Assembly (NCBI GenBank): GCA_050084985.1
Contig: JBITNC010000002.1
Coordinates: forward strand, 28,768,001-28,832,000
DNA length: 64,000 nucleotides
Direction of reading: 5' to 3'
Source: Nageia nagi
Lineage: Eukaryota > Pinophyta
Positions 37,029 to 48,562 of the stretch are shown piece by piece. Every line of letters starts with the position of its first letter. The stretch's first letter is position 1. Made by a program: the position numbers and the translations under genes. The notes under the pieces were generated by a model. That model was not told the DNA's origin. It was given only the letters and a program-made list of their open reading frames with translations, and made no database searches.

Positions 37029-37509
37029 TGTTAGAATTTGTAATGAAATATTGTGAATATCTAAACTCCTTGTAAATTAAATTAATCACTTAAAGGATAT
37101 GTAGATACCTTAAGAGATTAATTGAATTCTTTAATATGTAGACTTTGACTTTACCAAGTGGTTAGTTGGTAGGTTAAAGTTAGGTGATACATTTATTGTA
37201 ACCCTAACCTTACCCTTGGTTTAAAGGGAGATTAGAGAGGTGCTCTCAAGCTATAAATAGAGGGCCACTTCTCTTATAACATAACTAAGTTTTTGGAGTA
37301 AGATTACTTTAGTAGTTGTGTAGGAGAGGAAGAGAATAATTGTAAGAGGGGCATACTTGAGAATTGAGATACTAGTTGTGGATGTACTCTCAAGGAGGGG
37401 GAACCACATTACACTTGTGTTATCTTGCGTGATTATGTTATCTTGTGTATGATTGAGTTTCCTAGTCTTGATCCTTGAGGATTTATTTAGATCTAGTCTA
37501 AATCCTTCA
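37029..37509 (+). repeat. 3' LTR of element N
   Basis: 481 bp, TGTTAGAATTTG to ATCCTTCA. Carries a 20-bp insertion near its end (a partial repeat of gttatcttg) absent from the 5' copy. Confidence 0.93.
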
Positions 37510-37514
37510 GTTTT

Positions 37515-40500
37515 TGCATGAATCGTGCCATTAGATTCACTGCAAAGGTAATATCAGGTCGAGAGATAGTCAGATATAGAAGACTACCAATCAATTGCCT
37601 ATAAGTTGTAGCATCATCCAACTGAGAATTTAAGCTCAATGATACAACGATTCCAGGAGAAACAGGTATTGCAGCATATCTACACTCCTCCATTCCAAAC
37701 TTTTGCAAGATGTCTAATATATACTTAGATTGATTAAGATAAGTACAATCTTTGTGTTGGTATACTTGCATTCCAAGATAGTAATGCAATAGAACTAGAT
37801 CAGTCATTTCAAATGTTGCCTTTAGTTTGGATATGCACTCTTGGATGATTTCAATATTATTTCCAGTTATGAGAAGATCATCCACATAAAGGAGAATTAA
37901 GACCACATCTTTTCCTTGATTGAGTACATAGAGATCTGAGTCAGAGAAGCACTTAGAAAAACCAATATTTGCAAAGAATTTTAAAATTTTCTTGTACCAT
38001 GCTCTAGGTGCTTGTTTAAGTCCATACAAAGACTTCTTTAGCTTGCACACAAGAGACTCTTTTTCTTCTGGAATAAATCCTTCTGGTTGATTCATGTAGA
38101 TTTCTACATCCAAGTCACCATTGAGAAATGCACTCTTGACATCAAGTTGGAAAACTTTCCATCCTTGAGTTGCAGAAAGAGCAAGGATTATCCTAACAGT
38201 AGGCATCTTGGCCACAGGAACAAAGGTTTCCTCATAATCAATACCATATTTCTGAGCGAATCCTTTGGCCACTAACCTTGCTTTATATTTTTCAATTTCT
38301 CCATCAAAATTGTACTTGACCTTGTATATCCATTTATTTCCAATCACATTTTTCTCATTGGGATAAGGAACCAAATCCCAAGTTTCATTTTTCATGAGCG
38401 CCTCATACTCAACTTTCATAGCTTCCATCCAACACTCTTGCTTGGAAGCTTCTTTGAATGTTGATGGCTCATTCATATTATCAATTTTGGAAAATAAGGA
38501 TTTATTCAAGGTCATACTCCTTGTAATTCTTTGAGCTAGAGAATTTTGCTCTTGTGGTGACTTCCTTACATGATCATCCAACCAGTTAGGTGTAGGCAAA
38601 GAATCATCTAAATCAAAAACCTCAGCATGAGAAGTCGTATCCTCAGGAAGTTCATTGAACTTGACATCCCTAGAAATAAAGACTATTTTATGGGATAAGG
38701 AGTAGAGCTTGTAACCTCTATGTTGATTATCATACCCCACAAAGATGCATTTTTTTGATCTTTTATCTAGCTTCTTTCTTTTCTCTGAGGTAATGAAGGC
38801 AAATGCATCACAGTCGAAGACCCTAAAGTGTGAGATGTTAGGTTTCTTTCCTGTCCATGCTTCATACGGAGTTTTACCTTCAACTACTTTAGTAGGACAC
38901 TTATTTAAGGTGTGAATAGCAGTGTGAATAGCTTCTCCTCATAAGAAGTTAGGAAGGTTACCCAACATGCATCTTGCCATTTCCATAATGGTGCGATTCT
39001 TCCTTTTAGTAACTCCATTTTGCTAAGGGCTGTAAGGGATTGTGAATTGCCGCTTGATCCCATGTTTAACATAATAGTCATTAAACTCATTGCTATTATA
39101 CTCACCTCCATTATCATATCTCAGCATCTTGATCTTAAAATCAGTTTGATTTTCAACAAGTGCCTTAAAGTCTTTAAACCTGACAAAAGTTTGATCCTTG
39201 TGCTCAAGTAGATAATAAAATGTCATCCTACTGAAGTCATCAATGAAGGTCAGAACATAAGAAGCTCCCCTAGAGACTTAGTCTGAAATAGACCCATCAA
39301 ATCTGAATGCACAAGCTGAAGAGGATGAGTAGCCTGAGTTGCCTTATCTTTTTCAAACTTTTGCCTATTCATCTTTCCTAGAATGCACCTTTCACAAAGA
39401 CCAATTGTGGGTGAAATATTAGGTAAACCTTCCACAAGTTCTTGATTTTTCATATCTTGAATACTCTTATGGTTAAGGTGCCCTAATCGTTGATACCAAA
39501 GATTACCCTTTGAACAAACATTTGTAGCAAGACAAATCTTTGAAGGTAATTGATCCACAATATAAAGGTCATCCTTTACTGATCCTTTCATCAAGGTGGC
39601 AAGTCCTTTCTTAACACACCAGGAGTGTGAGGTAAACTCAAATGAGTATCCTTTCCTTGTAATCTGAACTACAGAGATAAGATTCATCCTTAGTTTAGGC
39701 ACATAAAAGACATTATCAAGAGCCTTTCCATGAATCTTCACACTCCCTATTCCTTTAACATCAAGGACTGTATTATCACCTATCACAACTGTATCCTTCT
39801 TGTACTTATGAAAGTTTTCAAACTTATCCTTTTCATAACATGTGATTAGTGCATCCTGAATCAACAATCCAATCATTTGAAATAGTTTGAGTCATTGAGT
39901 AGTAGGCAACAGTAGCAGCATGCTTGTTCTTCTTTTTATTATTAAAATTTCTCACATTTGCATTTCCCTTACCTTTTAAGCAAATTTCTTTTTACGACAA
40001 TCATACTCTTTATGCCCAAAGATGCCACAAAAGTTACAATTTCCATCAAACTTTTCCTGAGGTGTTAGATTGCTTGATCCAGCTTTGTCATTCCTTTGCT
40101 TGAAGTTGTCATGCTTCCTGATGGTAGATGAGGATTTGTTATCTTTGAATTTATAATGTTTGAACTTCTTCTTGAAAGGAGTTTTGGTTGCTCCTAGAGC
40201 AATGCTATTATCCTTTGGAGAAAAGTTCAACATTTTCTTGTTCAAAGTTTTCTCATGCTTCAGAAGGAGTCTAGAAAGCTTATCAAGAGAGATGACATCT
40301 TCTTCATCATCGAGCCTAGTCTCCATAACTGTGACAAAGTTACTGAACTTTGTAGAGAGGCTTTGAAGAATGATGAAAACCATGAACTCATCGTTGATCT
40401 AGTTGCACTCACAGCCAACCAGTTGTGTCCTGAGGTCAATGATTTTGTTCAAGTAGATAGAAGAACTTTCATCTTCACCTTGATGATATTGCAACAACTT

Positions 40501-40815
40501 TTGTAGAATGGTGAACCTCCTTGAAAATTTTGACCCAAGGTAAATTTTCTTCAATCTATCCCAAGCTTCTTTTGCTAATGTTGAAGAAGAGATCATGAGA
40601 AGGATGTCATCTGAAACTGCATGATAGATCATTGAAGTTGCTAACTCATTCTTTGAGTTGTAGATTTCAAGAGCCCTCTCATCTGTAGGAGCGACCATGT
40701 CTTCATTAACTGTCTACCATAGCTTCCTTGCTTGTAACTCAGCTCTCATACGAGGTTCCCATATGCCAAAGTTGGAACCGTCGAGTATATGCTTGGGTAT
40801 GAAGGTTTCAACCAT
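37515..40815 (-). pseudogene. Element M gag-pol, main part
   Basis: Reads leftward from the ATG at 40815-40813: Gag, zinc knuckle CNFCGIFGHKEYDC near 40020, protease, integrase, RT with YVDDLLITGNN near 37870. Lesions seen: TAG for CAG in KLWQTV near 40715, TAG for TGG near 40398, TAA for CAA after KKKFA near 39975, a 2-bp deletion in the protease CTNHMCYE codons near 39840, a 1-bp deletion in a G-run of integrase near 39270 (same as in Q), TAG for CAG near 39027 and TGA for TGG near 38940. The RT portion from about 38930 to 37515 is otherwise open. Confidence 0.9.
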
Positions 40816-40983
40816 TGTCTTCTCTTAGTTTTACCTCACCAATGGGGTGTAAGATGAGGAATGAAGAAGGATGAAGAACCTCCAAGATGTAGAAGAAGAG
40901 CTTCCACACCAAAGGAATGAAGAAGGATGAAGAACCTCCAAGATGTAGAAGAAGAGCTTCCACACCAAGCTCTAGATACCAAT
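40816..40983 (-). other. Leader of element M, intron-less, with PBS
   Basis: On the element strand: PBS (a variant TGGTATCTAGAGC, plus-strand 40969-40981), then a perfect 56-bp tandem duplication (plus-strand 40858-40968), then ..ggtgaggtaaaactaagagaag|acaATGG. In N the same aagagaag is followed by a 2.6-kb intron and then caATGG. M therefore looks like the product of a spliced RNA. Confidence 0.8.
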
Positions 40984-41443
40984 TGAAAGAATTAGCACTA
41001 CTCTAATCCTCAAGGTCCAAGACTAGGAAACTCAAACCATTCAACATAACACAAATATAATGTGGTTCCTCCCTCCTTGGGAGTACATCCATAACTAGTT
41101 CTCTATTCTCAATCTATGCACCTCTTACTACAATTCTCTTCCTCTCCTACACAACCTAATAGAGTAATCTTACTCCAAAACTTAGTTATGTTGCAAGAGG
41201 AGAGGCCCTCTATTTATAGCTTGAGAGCACCTCCCTAACCTCCCTTTAACCCAAGGGTAAGGTTAGGGTTACAATAAATGTATCACCTAACTTTAACCTA
41301 CCAACTAACCCCATGGTAAGGCCAAAGTCCACACATAATAAAGAATTCAATTAATCCCTTAAGGTATCTACATATCCTTTAAGTGATTAATTGAATTTAC
41401 AAGGAGTTTAGATATTCATAATATTTCATTACAAATTCTAACA
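40984..41443 (-). repeat. 5' LTR of element M
   Basis: 460 bp, differing from the 3' LTR at five transitions. Followed by target-site copy ccttc at 41444-41448. Confidence 0.93.
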
Positions 41444-41448
41444 CCTTC

Positions 41449-43054
41449 AAAACCCCTTCAGAACTTAGTATTTCTTGTTATGATTAAAATCATTTAATTT
41501 CTTTTCCTTGAGTGCATGCCTTCTCCTCTTCAATTTAGTGCTCTTCATTAAAGTTTCTAACAGGTTAATGATGATTTGAGGAAAGTTTTTGACTTTGCTC
41601 TTAAATAAGGAAAAGAAAATTTATTATGATGCTTTACTTAGACGTTTATAGTGATAAGTCTTAAAAGTTTAATACTTGTTTCAAGCAAAGGAAAGGGGGA
41701 TAATATTGCTCTTAAAATTAGGAGGACATTTATTGTTCATGCTTATGATAGTATTCATTTATCTTAAATATCTTTCTACTTTTAAAAAAATGGCAAGTAT
41801 CCAAGAATTATTTTTAGCAATTTAAATTTACACTTTTAATACTTCTAGATATACATCTTTTTTAACATAGTGTTATTTCTAGAAGTATTAAGGGGAGTAT
41901 ATATTTTGAAATTGCTAAAGAAAAGGATATTCATTTTTTAAATGCTATTTTATTATAGTAAAAATGAGAACTTACCCTCATTTTTTATATATGAAATTTT
42001 TTGGCATTCTATCCTAAGCATTCATTGAAGGGATCCTTTTTAAGTAAAAAGGAGGAAATTTTATTATTTACTTAAATGTTTCAAGTTATGGGAATAATGC
42101 ATATAATATTTGATGCCTTTCTAATTTTTTTCCTTATGCAAAGTGACGGATGCACTTATGCAAATAATGAAAAATGATGGATATTTTTTACTTCTCTAAG
42201 TAATTATTCTTTATGCAAAGTTAAGAATGGAGTTGTGCAAAGTATGAACTTATGTAAAGATATCTTTTAGGAGTTAGTAAACAAAACCCATTGGATATTT
42301 AGGTTCAAATCTTGAATGGATGATTTTTTTATACTCTTTTATTTCATGTTTCGTATTTTTGATTTATTTGCTTATATAAATAAAAACATAAATATTGAAA
42401 TGAGCAACCCCTTAAAATGAACACATCTACATGTACATTTTGCAACATGACTTGTTTGAGGAGCCATAAGGTGATGACAGGCAGACTAAAGCCTTTAAGT
42501 CTAACGATCTAAGTGGTGAAAAGTTCATACTTCTTAATTACCTCAAAGTCCTCTATTGGTTTAGACATAACTCCAATAGGTGGACAGACATGTGTGTAGT
42601 GATACCACATGTTTACACGTCTATTCAGAGATTATCTTGATAACCTAAGAGGATAACTTAAAGCCTAATTAAGATTAATAATTTGGTAGATCCAATATAT
42701 TTCATAACCTTATAAAATAATAGGTACTTCTCCTTGTGAGAGTATAATACTGACCAAGGCAAATTGGTTAAAGATTGATAGTACTTGGGCTACTCTTATG
42801 TGGGCATCTAGATAAAGACCTAATTTTAGACAAAAAATAAACTTCAACAATTTCACTTTACATCTACAATTCTTGAGATGAGAAATGTATTTGGATACAT
42901 GAATTATTATTTGAGTTGTAAAATATTTGTACTAGTGAATCAAATCAAGCATGTCTTAGTTAATTAAATGTAACATGTATTACTTAGTTAAAACTTAACA
43001 TATAATTTTATTTATTGAAACACATGCTTATTACTTTTTCACATCCTTGTGTAG
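41449..43054 (+). other. Leader intron of element R, 3' portion
   Basis: Resumes after M. AT-rich to about 42260, then the conserved leader block (42260-42850), then acceptor TTGTGTAG at 43047-43054, three bases before the gag ATG. Confidence 0.6.
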
Positions 43055-43057
43055 CAA

Positions 43058-46000
43058 ATGGGAGACTCCTTTTTACCCAAATACATTCTCGATGGTTCCA
43101 ACTTTAGAATTTGAAAACCTTGAATAAGAGCTGAATTGTAGGCAAGAAAGCTTTGGCAAATAGTGAATGAGAACCTTGTACCTCCTACAGATGAGAAGGC
43201 ACTAGAGGCTTATAACACGAAGAATGAGTTGGCAACCTCCATGATCTTCCGTGTAGTTTTAGATGATGTGCTCTTGATGATTTTTTCTTTGACTTTGGTA
43301 AAGGAAGCTTGGGATAAGGTTAAGCAAATTTACCTTGATTCAAAGTTTTTAAGAAGGTTTACCATTCTTCAAAAATTATTTCAATCTCATTAAGGGGAAG
43401 ATGAAAATGTGGCTATCTACTTAAACAAAATCATTGACCTAAGGATCCAACTTGTTGCTTATGGGTGTAATTGGATCGATGATGAGTTCATGGTCTTCAT
43501 CATTCTTCAAAGTTTGAAAACTTTATGATGGTTAAATAAATAAGGGTTGATGATGAATTCTTCTCCTTTAAGAACCTTTTTAGGCTCTTTTTGAAGCATG
43601 AGAAAACTTTTAACAAAAAAGTGTTGATTTCTTCTTTAAAGGATAATAATATTACTCTAGGAGCAACCAAAACTCCTTTCAATAAGTTCAATTATCATAA
43701 GAAATCTTATCCTTCTTCCTCCAAAAGATTTGAGAAAAGAACTAATAAGAATAATGGTAATAATGGCAACAACAATAACAAGAATAATAGCAATAATGGT
43801 GCAGCAAGAATAACGGTAACAATAGCCACTTCAAGTAAAAAGATGGAAAAGGTAAAGTAAATAATCCATATCCTAAGAAAAAATTTGATAGTAATTGTAA
43901 CTATTATGGCATATGAGGTCACAAAGAAGTTGATTTCTACAAAAAAAAGAGAAAAAGAACAAAGGTAATGAAAATGTAAAGAACTTCAAAGGAAAGAAGA
44001 ATATTCAAACTTTATTTGCTACGATGTTTTACTCGATGTTTCATACTTTTTCATGTGATTGAATTGTTGAATCTAGTTGCACTAATCACCTATGCTTTGA
44101 AAAAGATAAATTTAAAAATTTTCGTAAGTATAGAAAAGATGTAGTTGTGATAGGTGATAACTCTATCCTTGAAGTCTAAAGAATTGAGAATGTGTTGATT
44201 CATGGGAAAATTCTTGATAATATGCTTTATGTTCTTAAGCTTAGGATGAACCTTCTCTCCATGATCCAAGTTGTTAAGAAAAGGTACTCGTTTGAGTTCA
44301 ACTCTCAATCTTTGTGCATGAAGAAAGGACTTGCCACTTTGATTAAAGAATCAGTGAAAGATGATCTCTACATTATGGATCAAGTTCCATCAAAGATATA
44401 TCTTACAACAAGTGTATATTCTAAAGGTAATCTTTGGCACCAACATTTGGGGCACCTTAACCACAAGAGTATTCAAGTCATAAAATAAAAAGAACTTTTG
44501 GAAGCTTTGCCTTCTATTTCACCTTCAATTGATCTATGTGAGAAGTGCATCTTCGATAAAATGCATAGGTAAAAGTTTGAAAAATATAAGGTAATAAGAG
44601 CATCTCAACCTCTTCAACTTCTGCATTTAGATGTGATAGATCCGTTTCATACTAAATCATTTGGAGGAGCATCTTTTGTCTTGACCTTCATTGATAACTT
44701 TAGTAGAATGACTTTTAGGTATCTACTTGAGCATAAGAATCAAACTTTTAAAATTTTTAAGACCTTAGTTGAAAATTAAACTAACTTTAAAATCAAGATG
44801 TTAAAGTCAAATAATGGGAAAGAATACAATAGTAATGAGTTTAATGACTATTATGCTAAGTATGGATTCAAAAGGTTGTTTATAATTCTTTACACTCCTC
44901 AAAAGAATGGTGTTGCTAAAGGAAAAGTAGGATAATTATAGAGATGGCTAGATGCATGCTAGGTAATCTTCCTAGTTTCTTATGAGATGAAGCTATGAGC
45001 AATATTATTTACACCTTGAATAAATGCCCCACAAAAACCATTTAGAGTAAAATTTCTTTTGATGCATGGTCACGAAAAGAATCTAACATTTTTCACCTTA
45101 GGGTGTATGGTTGTGAGGCATTCTTCTACATTATTTTTGAGAAAAGAAAAAAGTTAGATATAAGAGTCAAAAAATGTATCATTATGGGTTATGATTGTCT
45201 GCATAAAGGCTACAGGATCTACTCTCCATCTTACAAAATCATGTTTATTTCAAGAGATGTAAAGTTCAATAAACTTCTTGATGAATTTGCTTCTAATGAA
45301 GATGTTGATTATCTAAAGGGCTATTCAGTTGCATCTAGTTGGTTAGATATTAATCTAGATAAGTCACCTCAAAAACAAAAAATTTTAAAATAAAGGGTAA
45401 CAAGGAGCATGACCTTGAATAAATCATTATTTACCAAGATTGAAAATAAGCATGAGCCCTTAACCTTCAAAAACGCTTCTAAGCATGAGTGCTGGATGGA
45501 AGCAATGAAAGTGGAGTATGAGACATTTATGAAAAATAAAACTTGAGATTTGGTTCCTTATCCCAATGAGAAGAATGTGATTGGCAATAAATGGATCTAC
45601 AAGGTCAAGTTCAATTCTATTGGGATATTGAGAAATATAAGGCAAGATTAGTAGCCAAAGGTTTTACTTAGAAATACGATATAAATTATGAAGAAACCTT
45701 TGCTCCCGTAGCAAAGATGCCTACTGTGAGAATTATCCTTACTCTTTTTGCAACTCAAAGATGGAAAGTTTTTCAACTTGACATTAAAAATGCATTCCTC
45801 AGTGGTGACTTATATGTGGAAATCTTCATGAATCAACCAAAAAGGTTTATTGTGGAAGGCAAAGAGTCCTTTGTGTGCAAGCTAAAGTAGTCATTATATG
45901 GACTTAAGCAAGCACCTACAACATGGTATAAGAAGATTTCAAGCTACTTTACAAATATTAGATTTTTCATGTATTTTTTTAAATCTAATTTATATGTGCT

Positions 46001-46991
46001 CACTTAAAGAAAAGACATGGTCTTGATTCTCCTTTATGTGGATGATCTTTTGATTACTGAAAATAATGATAAAATCATTCAAGAGTGCATGTCCAAACTT
46101 AAGGTAACATTTGAAATGATTAATCTTGGTCTCTTACACTACTATCTTGAAATGCAAATGTATCAATATAAGGATGGTACTTATCTCAGTCAATCTAAGT
46201 ATATATCAGGTATCTTGTAAAAGTTTGGAATGGAAGATTGTATATATGCTACTATTCTAATCTTTTTTGAAATCACTATTTCTCTGAGCTCCAACTCTCA
46301 GTTGGTTGATGCTACAGCTTATAAGAAATTAATTGGTAGTCTTCTATATTTGATTATATCTAGGCTAGATATTACCTTTGTAGTGAATCTGATGGCACGA
46401 TTCATGCAAAAACCTTATGTTGAGCATCTTAATGCTATTAAGCAGATTTTGAAGTATGTTGTAGGAATTAAGGATCTTACTTTCAAGTATTCTAAGTTAC
46501 CCTCTATTTAGATTCTCAGATTATGACTATGGGGAGATAGAGATGACAGGAAGTCAACCTTTGCATATGTGTTTAGCATTGGTTTAGGTGCTATCTCTTA
46601 GGCTTCCAAGAAGCAACCCATTATTTTTTTTTCCACCATAGAAGTTGAATAGCATGCCATGTCTATTGCAACCTAGGAAGCTATTCAATTAAGGCATCTT
46701 CTGAAAGAAATTGGATACAAGCAAGTTGGCTCATCTTTGATTTTTTTAGATAAGTAGTTAGTTATTTCTTTAGCTAAGAATCTTATGTTCTATCAAAGAA
46801 CAAAAAATATGAAAATCCATACCCATTTTATCAAGAAGAATGTTCTTGATGGCATCATACACCTGGAGTATTGTCCATCCACTTTGAAGTTCATTGATTT
46901 ATTCACCAAGCCCCTCTTGAAAGCTCAATTCTGTAAGCTTAAAGATGCTATGGGGTTGGTGAAGTTACCCTTAAAGGGAAGTGAAGTTTGA
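43058..46991 (+). pseudogene. Element R gag-pol polyprotein, strongly decayed
   Basis: ATG at 43058 (MGDSFLPKYILDGSNF, then TGA replacing TGG). Traceable order: Gag, an Asn-rich linker near 43740-43800, a damaged zinc knuckle (GNCNYYG-like), protease (WLVESSCTNHLC-like, near 44070), integrase (LWHQHLGHLNHKSIQ near 44430, DNFSRMTF), RT (YVDDLLITENN near 46035) and RNase H, ending at TGA 46989-46991. Dozens of stops and frameshifts. The integrase G-run near 44662 keeps its frame. Divergence from M, N and Q is clearly greater than theirs from each other. Confidence 0.88.
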
Positions 46992-47279
46992 ATTCTTTTG
47001 TTGAATTCAAGTTTATGATGATAACTTCACCCTTAGAAATATTTTATGCTATATAATGTTGATTTTGTTGTACACCTTCATGGTAATTTCACTCTACATG
47101 AGAAACTTGTACAAATTTTTAAAGCAAAAAGATTGACCAATCTAACACTATTCAGTTATCCATGTGTGAGGAACTCTTATGTGTCATTTGGCATTGTTCA
47201 GTTATTCATATGTGAGGAACTCGTATGTGCATGCTCTATTTTGTAATGATAATCAACACATATTTTATATACAGCAAGT
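46992..47279 (+). other. 3' UTR of element R, first part
   Basis: Contains worn remnants of the hairpin units (near 47066-47110 and 47155-47230) in which the stems are mostly lost. Q interrupts it at 47279; it continues at 56126. Confidence 0.65.
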
Positions 47280-47786
47280 TGAAGGATTTGAACTAGATCT
47301 AAACAAATCCTCTAGGACCTTAGACTAGGAAACTCAAGTGTACACAAGATAACACATCTATAATTCTAAGAGCATCATTCACACAATATGACACCAATAT
47401 AATGTGGTTCCTCCCTCCTTGGGAGTACATCCACAACTAGTTCTCTTATTCTCTTGATATGTCTCTCTTACAACTATTCTCTAGCTTTCTCCTACACAAC
47501 CAAGTAGAGTAATCTTACTCCAAGACTTAGATATGATACAAGAGGAGAGGCCCTCTATTTATAGCTTTAGAGCACCTCCCTAACCTTCCTTTAACCCAAG
47601 GGTAAGGTTAGGGTTACATTAAATGTATCACCCAACTTCAACCTACCAACTAACCACTTTGGTAAAGTCAAAGTCTACATATTAAAGAATTCAATTAATC
47701 TCTTAAGGTATCTACATACCCTTAAGTGATTAATTGAATTTACAAGGAGTTTAGATATTCACAATATTTCATTACAAATTCTAACA
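47280..47786 (-). repeat. 3' LTR of element Q
   Basis: 507 bp. Inner side carries the PPT (aagggggag on the minus strand, 47787-47795). About 45 bp longer than the LTR of M owing to blocks near its outer end. Confidence 0.94.
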
Positions 47787-48562
47787 CTCCCCCTTAATGT
47801 AATATTGGGATAGAGCGTAGAAGAGAGAAGAGAGAGAGTAAGAGAGAGTTCTCCTCCATAGAGATACAAGTGGAGATGAGAACTTTTACATATTTGAGAA
47901 TCTTTTTGAGAACTAGTATGAGACTCACTACATTACCATTTGACAAAAAATGGTTTACAATACAATCATTAACCACAACTAGTTTCACTGTACATAGTAG
48001 TTGATCAACTTTAAGCTGACATGTGAGTCTCCATGAGCTTGCTTTCACAAGGTGAGTAACCTGCATTTCTAAAGAAGATCCTGCATGCTACAAGCAACTC
48101 ATGAACAAAATCAGTTAGATGCATCATATATTCAAATAAGAGAATCAAATAATGCCATCTTATAAATAACTGATCAATGGTGCACTATAAGCCATCACGG
48201 AGATGCCAAGCCATCACTCATAGTCACCTGTTGTATATAGACATGTGTTGATTTTAAAATAGAGCATAAAAATTGTACAACGAGTTTCTCATGCAGAGCA
48301 AACTCACCACGGAGGTATAGAATGTACAACAAGTTCGTCATGCAGAGCAAACTTACCACGGAGGTATATTAATTATATGCTCAAAATTTGTACAATAAGT
48401 TTCTCACGCAGAGCAAACTCACCACAGAGGTATAAAATAATCAACACTCTATAACAACAATTGTACAACAAGTTTGTCATGCAGAGCAAACTTACCATGG
48501 AGGTCTAGAATGTACAATCAAAAGGGCCTCTTAGAGGTGAAGTTTTCATCACTAACAAAAGT
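47787..48562 (-). other. 3' UTR of element Q
   Basis: Between PPT and pol stop; colinear with the 3' UTRs of M and N. A second PPT-like site lies at the end of pol (plus-strand ccccctt near 48575-48582). Confidence 0.75.
48275..48515 (-). repeat. Hairpin tandem array of element Q (4 units)
   Basis: Four units. Stems in element order: AAGTTTG/CAAACTT; GAGTTT/AAACTT (one G-U pair); AAGTTTG/CGAACTT (one G-U pair); GAGTTT/AAACTC. Loops are CTCTGCATGA or CTCTGCGTGA. Confidence 0.85.

Larger units (their letters stand above)
23841..37509 (+). mobile_element. Ty1/copia element N, inserted in M and carrying P
   Basis: Flanked by an exact duplication gtttt (23836-23840 and 37510-37514). The empty-site sequence atatggtttttgcatga survives uninterrupted in related element Q at about 49145. 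Contents: 5' LTR, PBS, leader exon, 2.6-kb leader intron, gag-pol (27097-30840 and 35946-36118, split by P), 3' UTR with a seven-unit hairpin array, PPT, 3' LTR. LTRs differ at about 20 positions plus a 20-bp insertion by my count. Confidence 0.92.
21945..41443 (-). mobile_element. Ty1/copia element M, interrupted by N
   Basis: Minus-strand element flanked by an exact 5-bp duplication ccttc (21940-21944 and 41444-41448). Order on its own strand: 5' LTR (41443-40984), PBS, a very short leader, gag-pol (40815-37515 and 23835-23262), 3' UTR with hairpin array, PPT, 3' LTR (22404-21945). N (23841-37509) sits in the RT/RNase H region. The two LTRs differ at only five positions by my count, all transitions. 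Unlike its relatives it has no long leader intron. Many stops disable it. Confidence 0.9.

Noticed and set aside
39260-39290. Programmed ribosomal frameshift at the integrase G-run
   Set aside because: N, R and S are in frame at the site, so a deletion inherited by M and Q is simpler than recoding.
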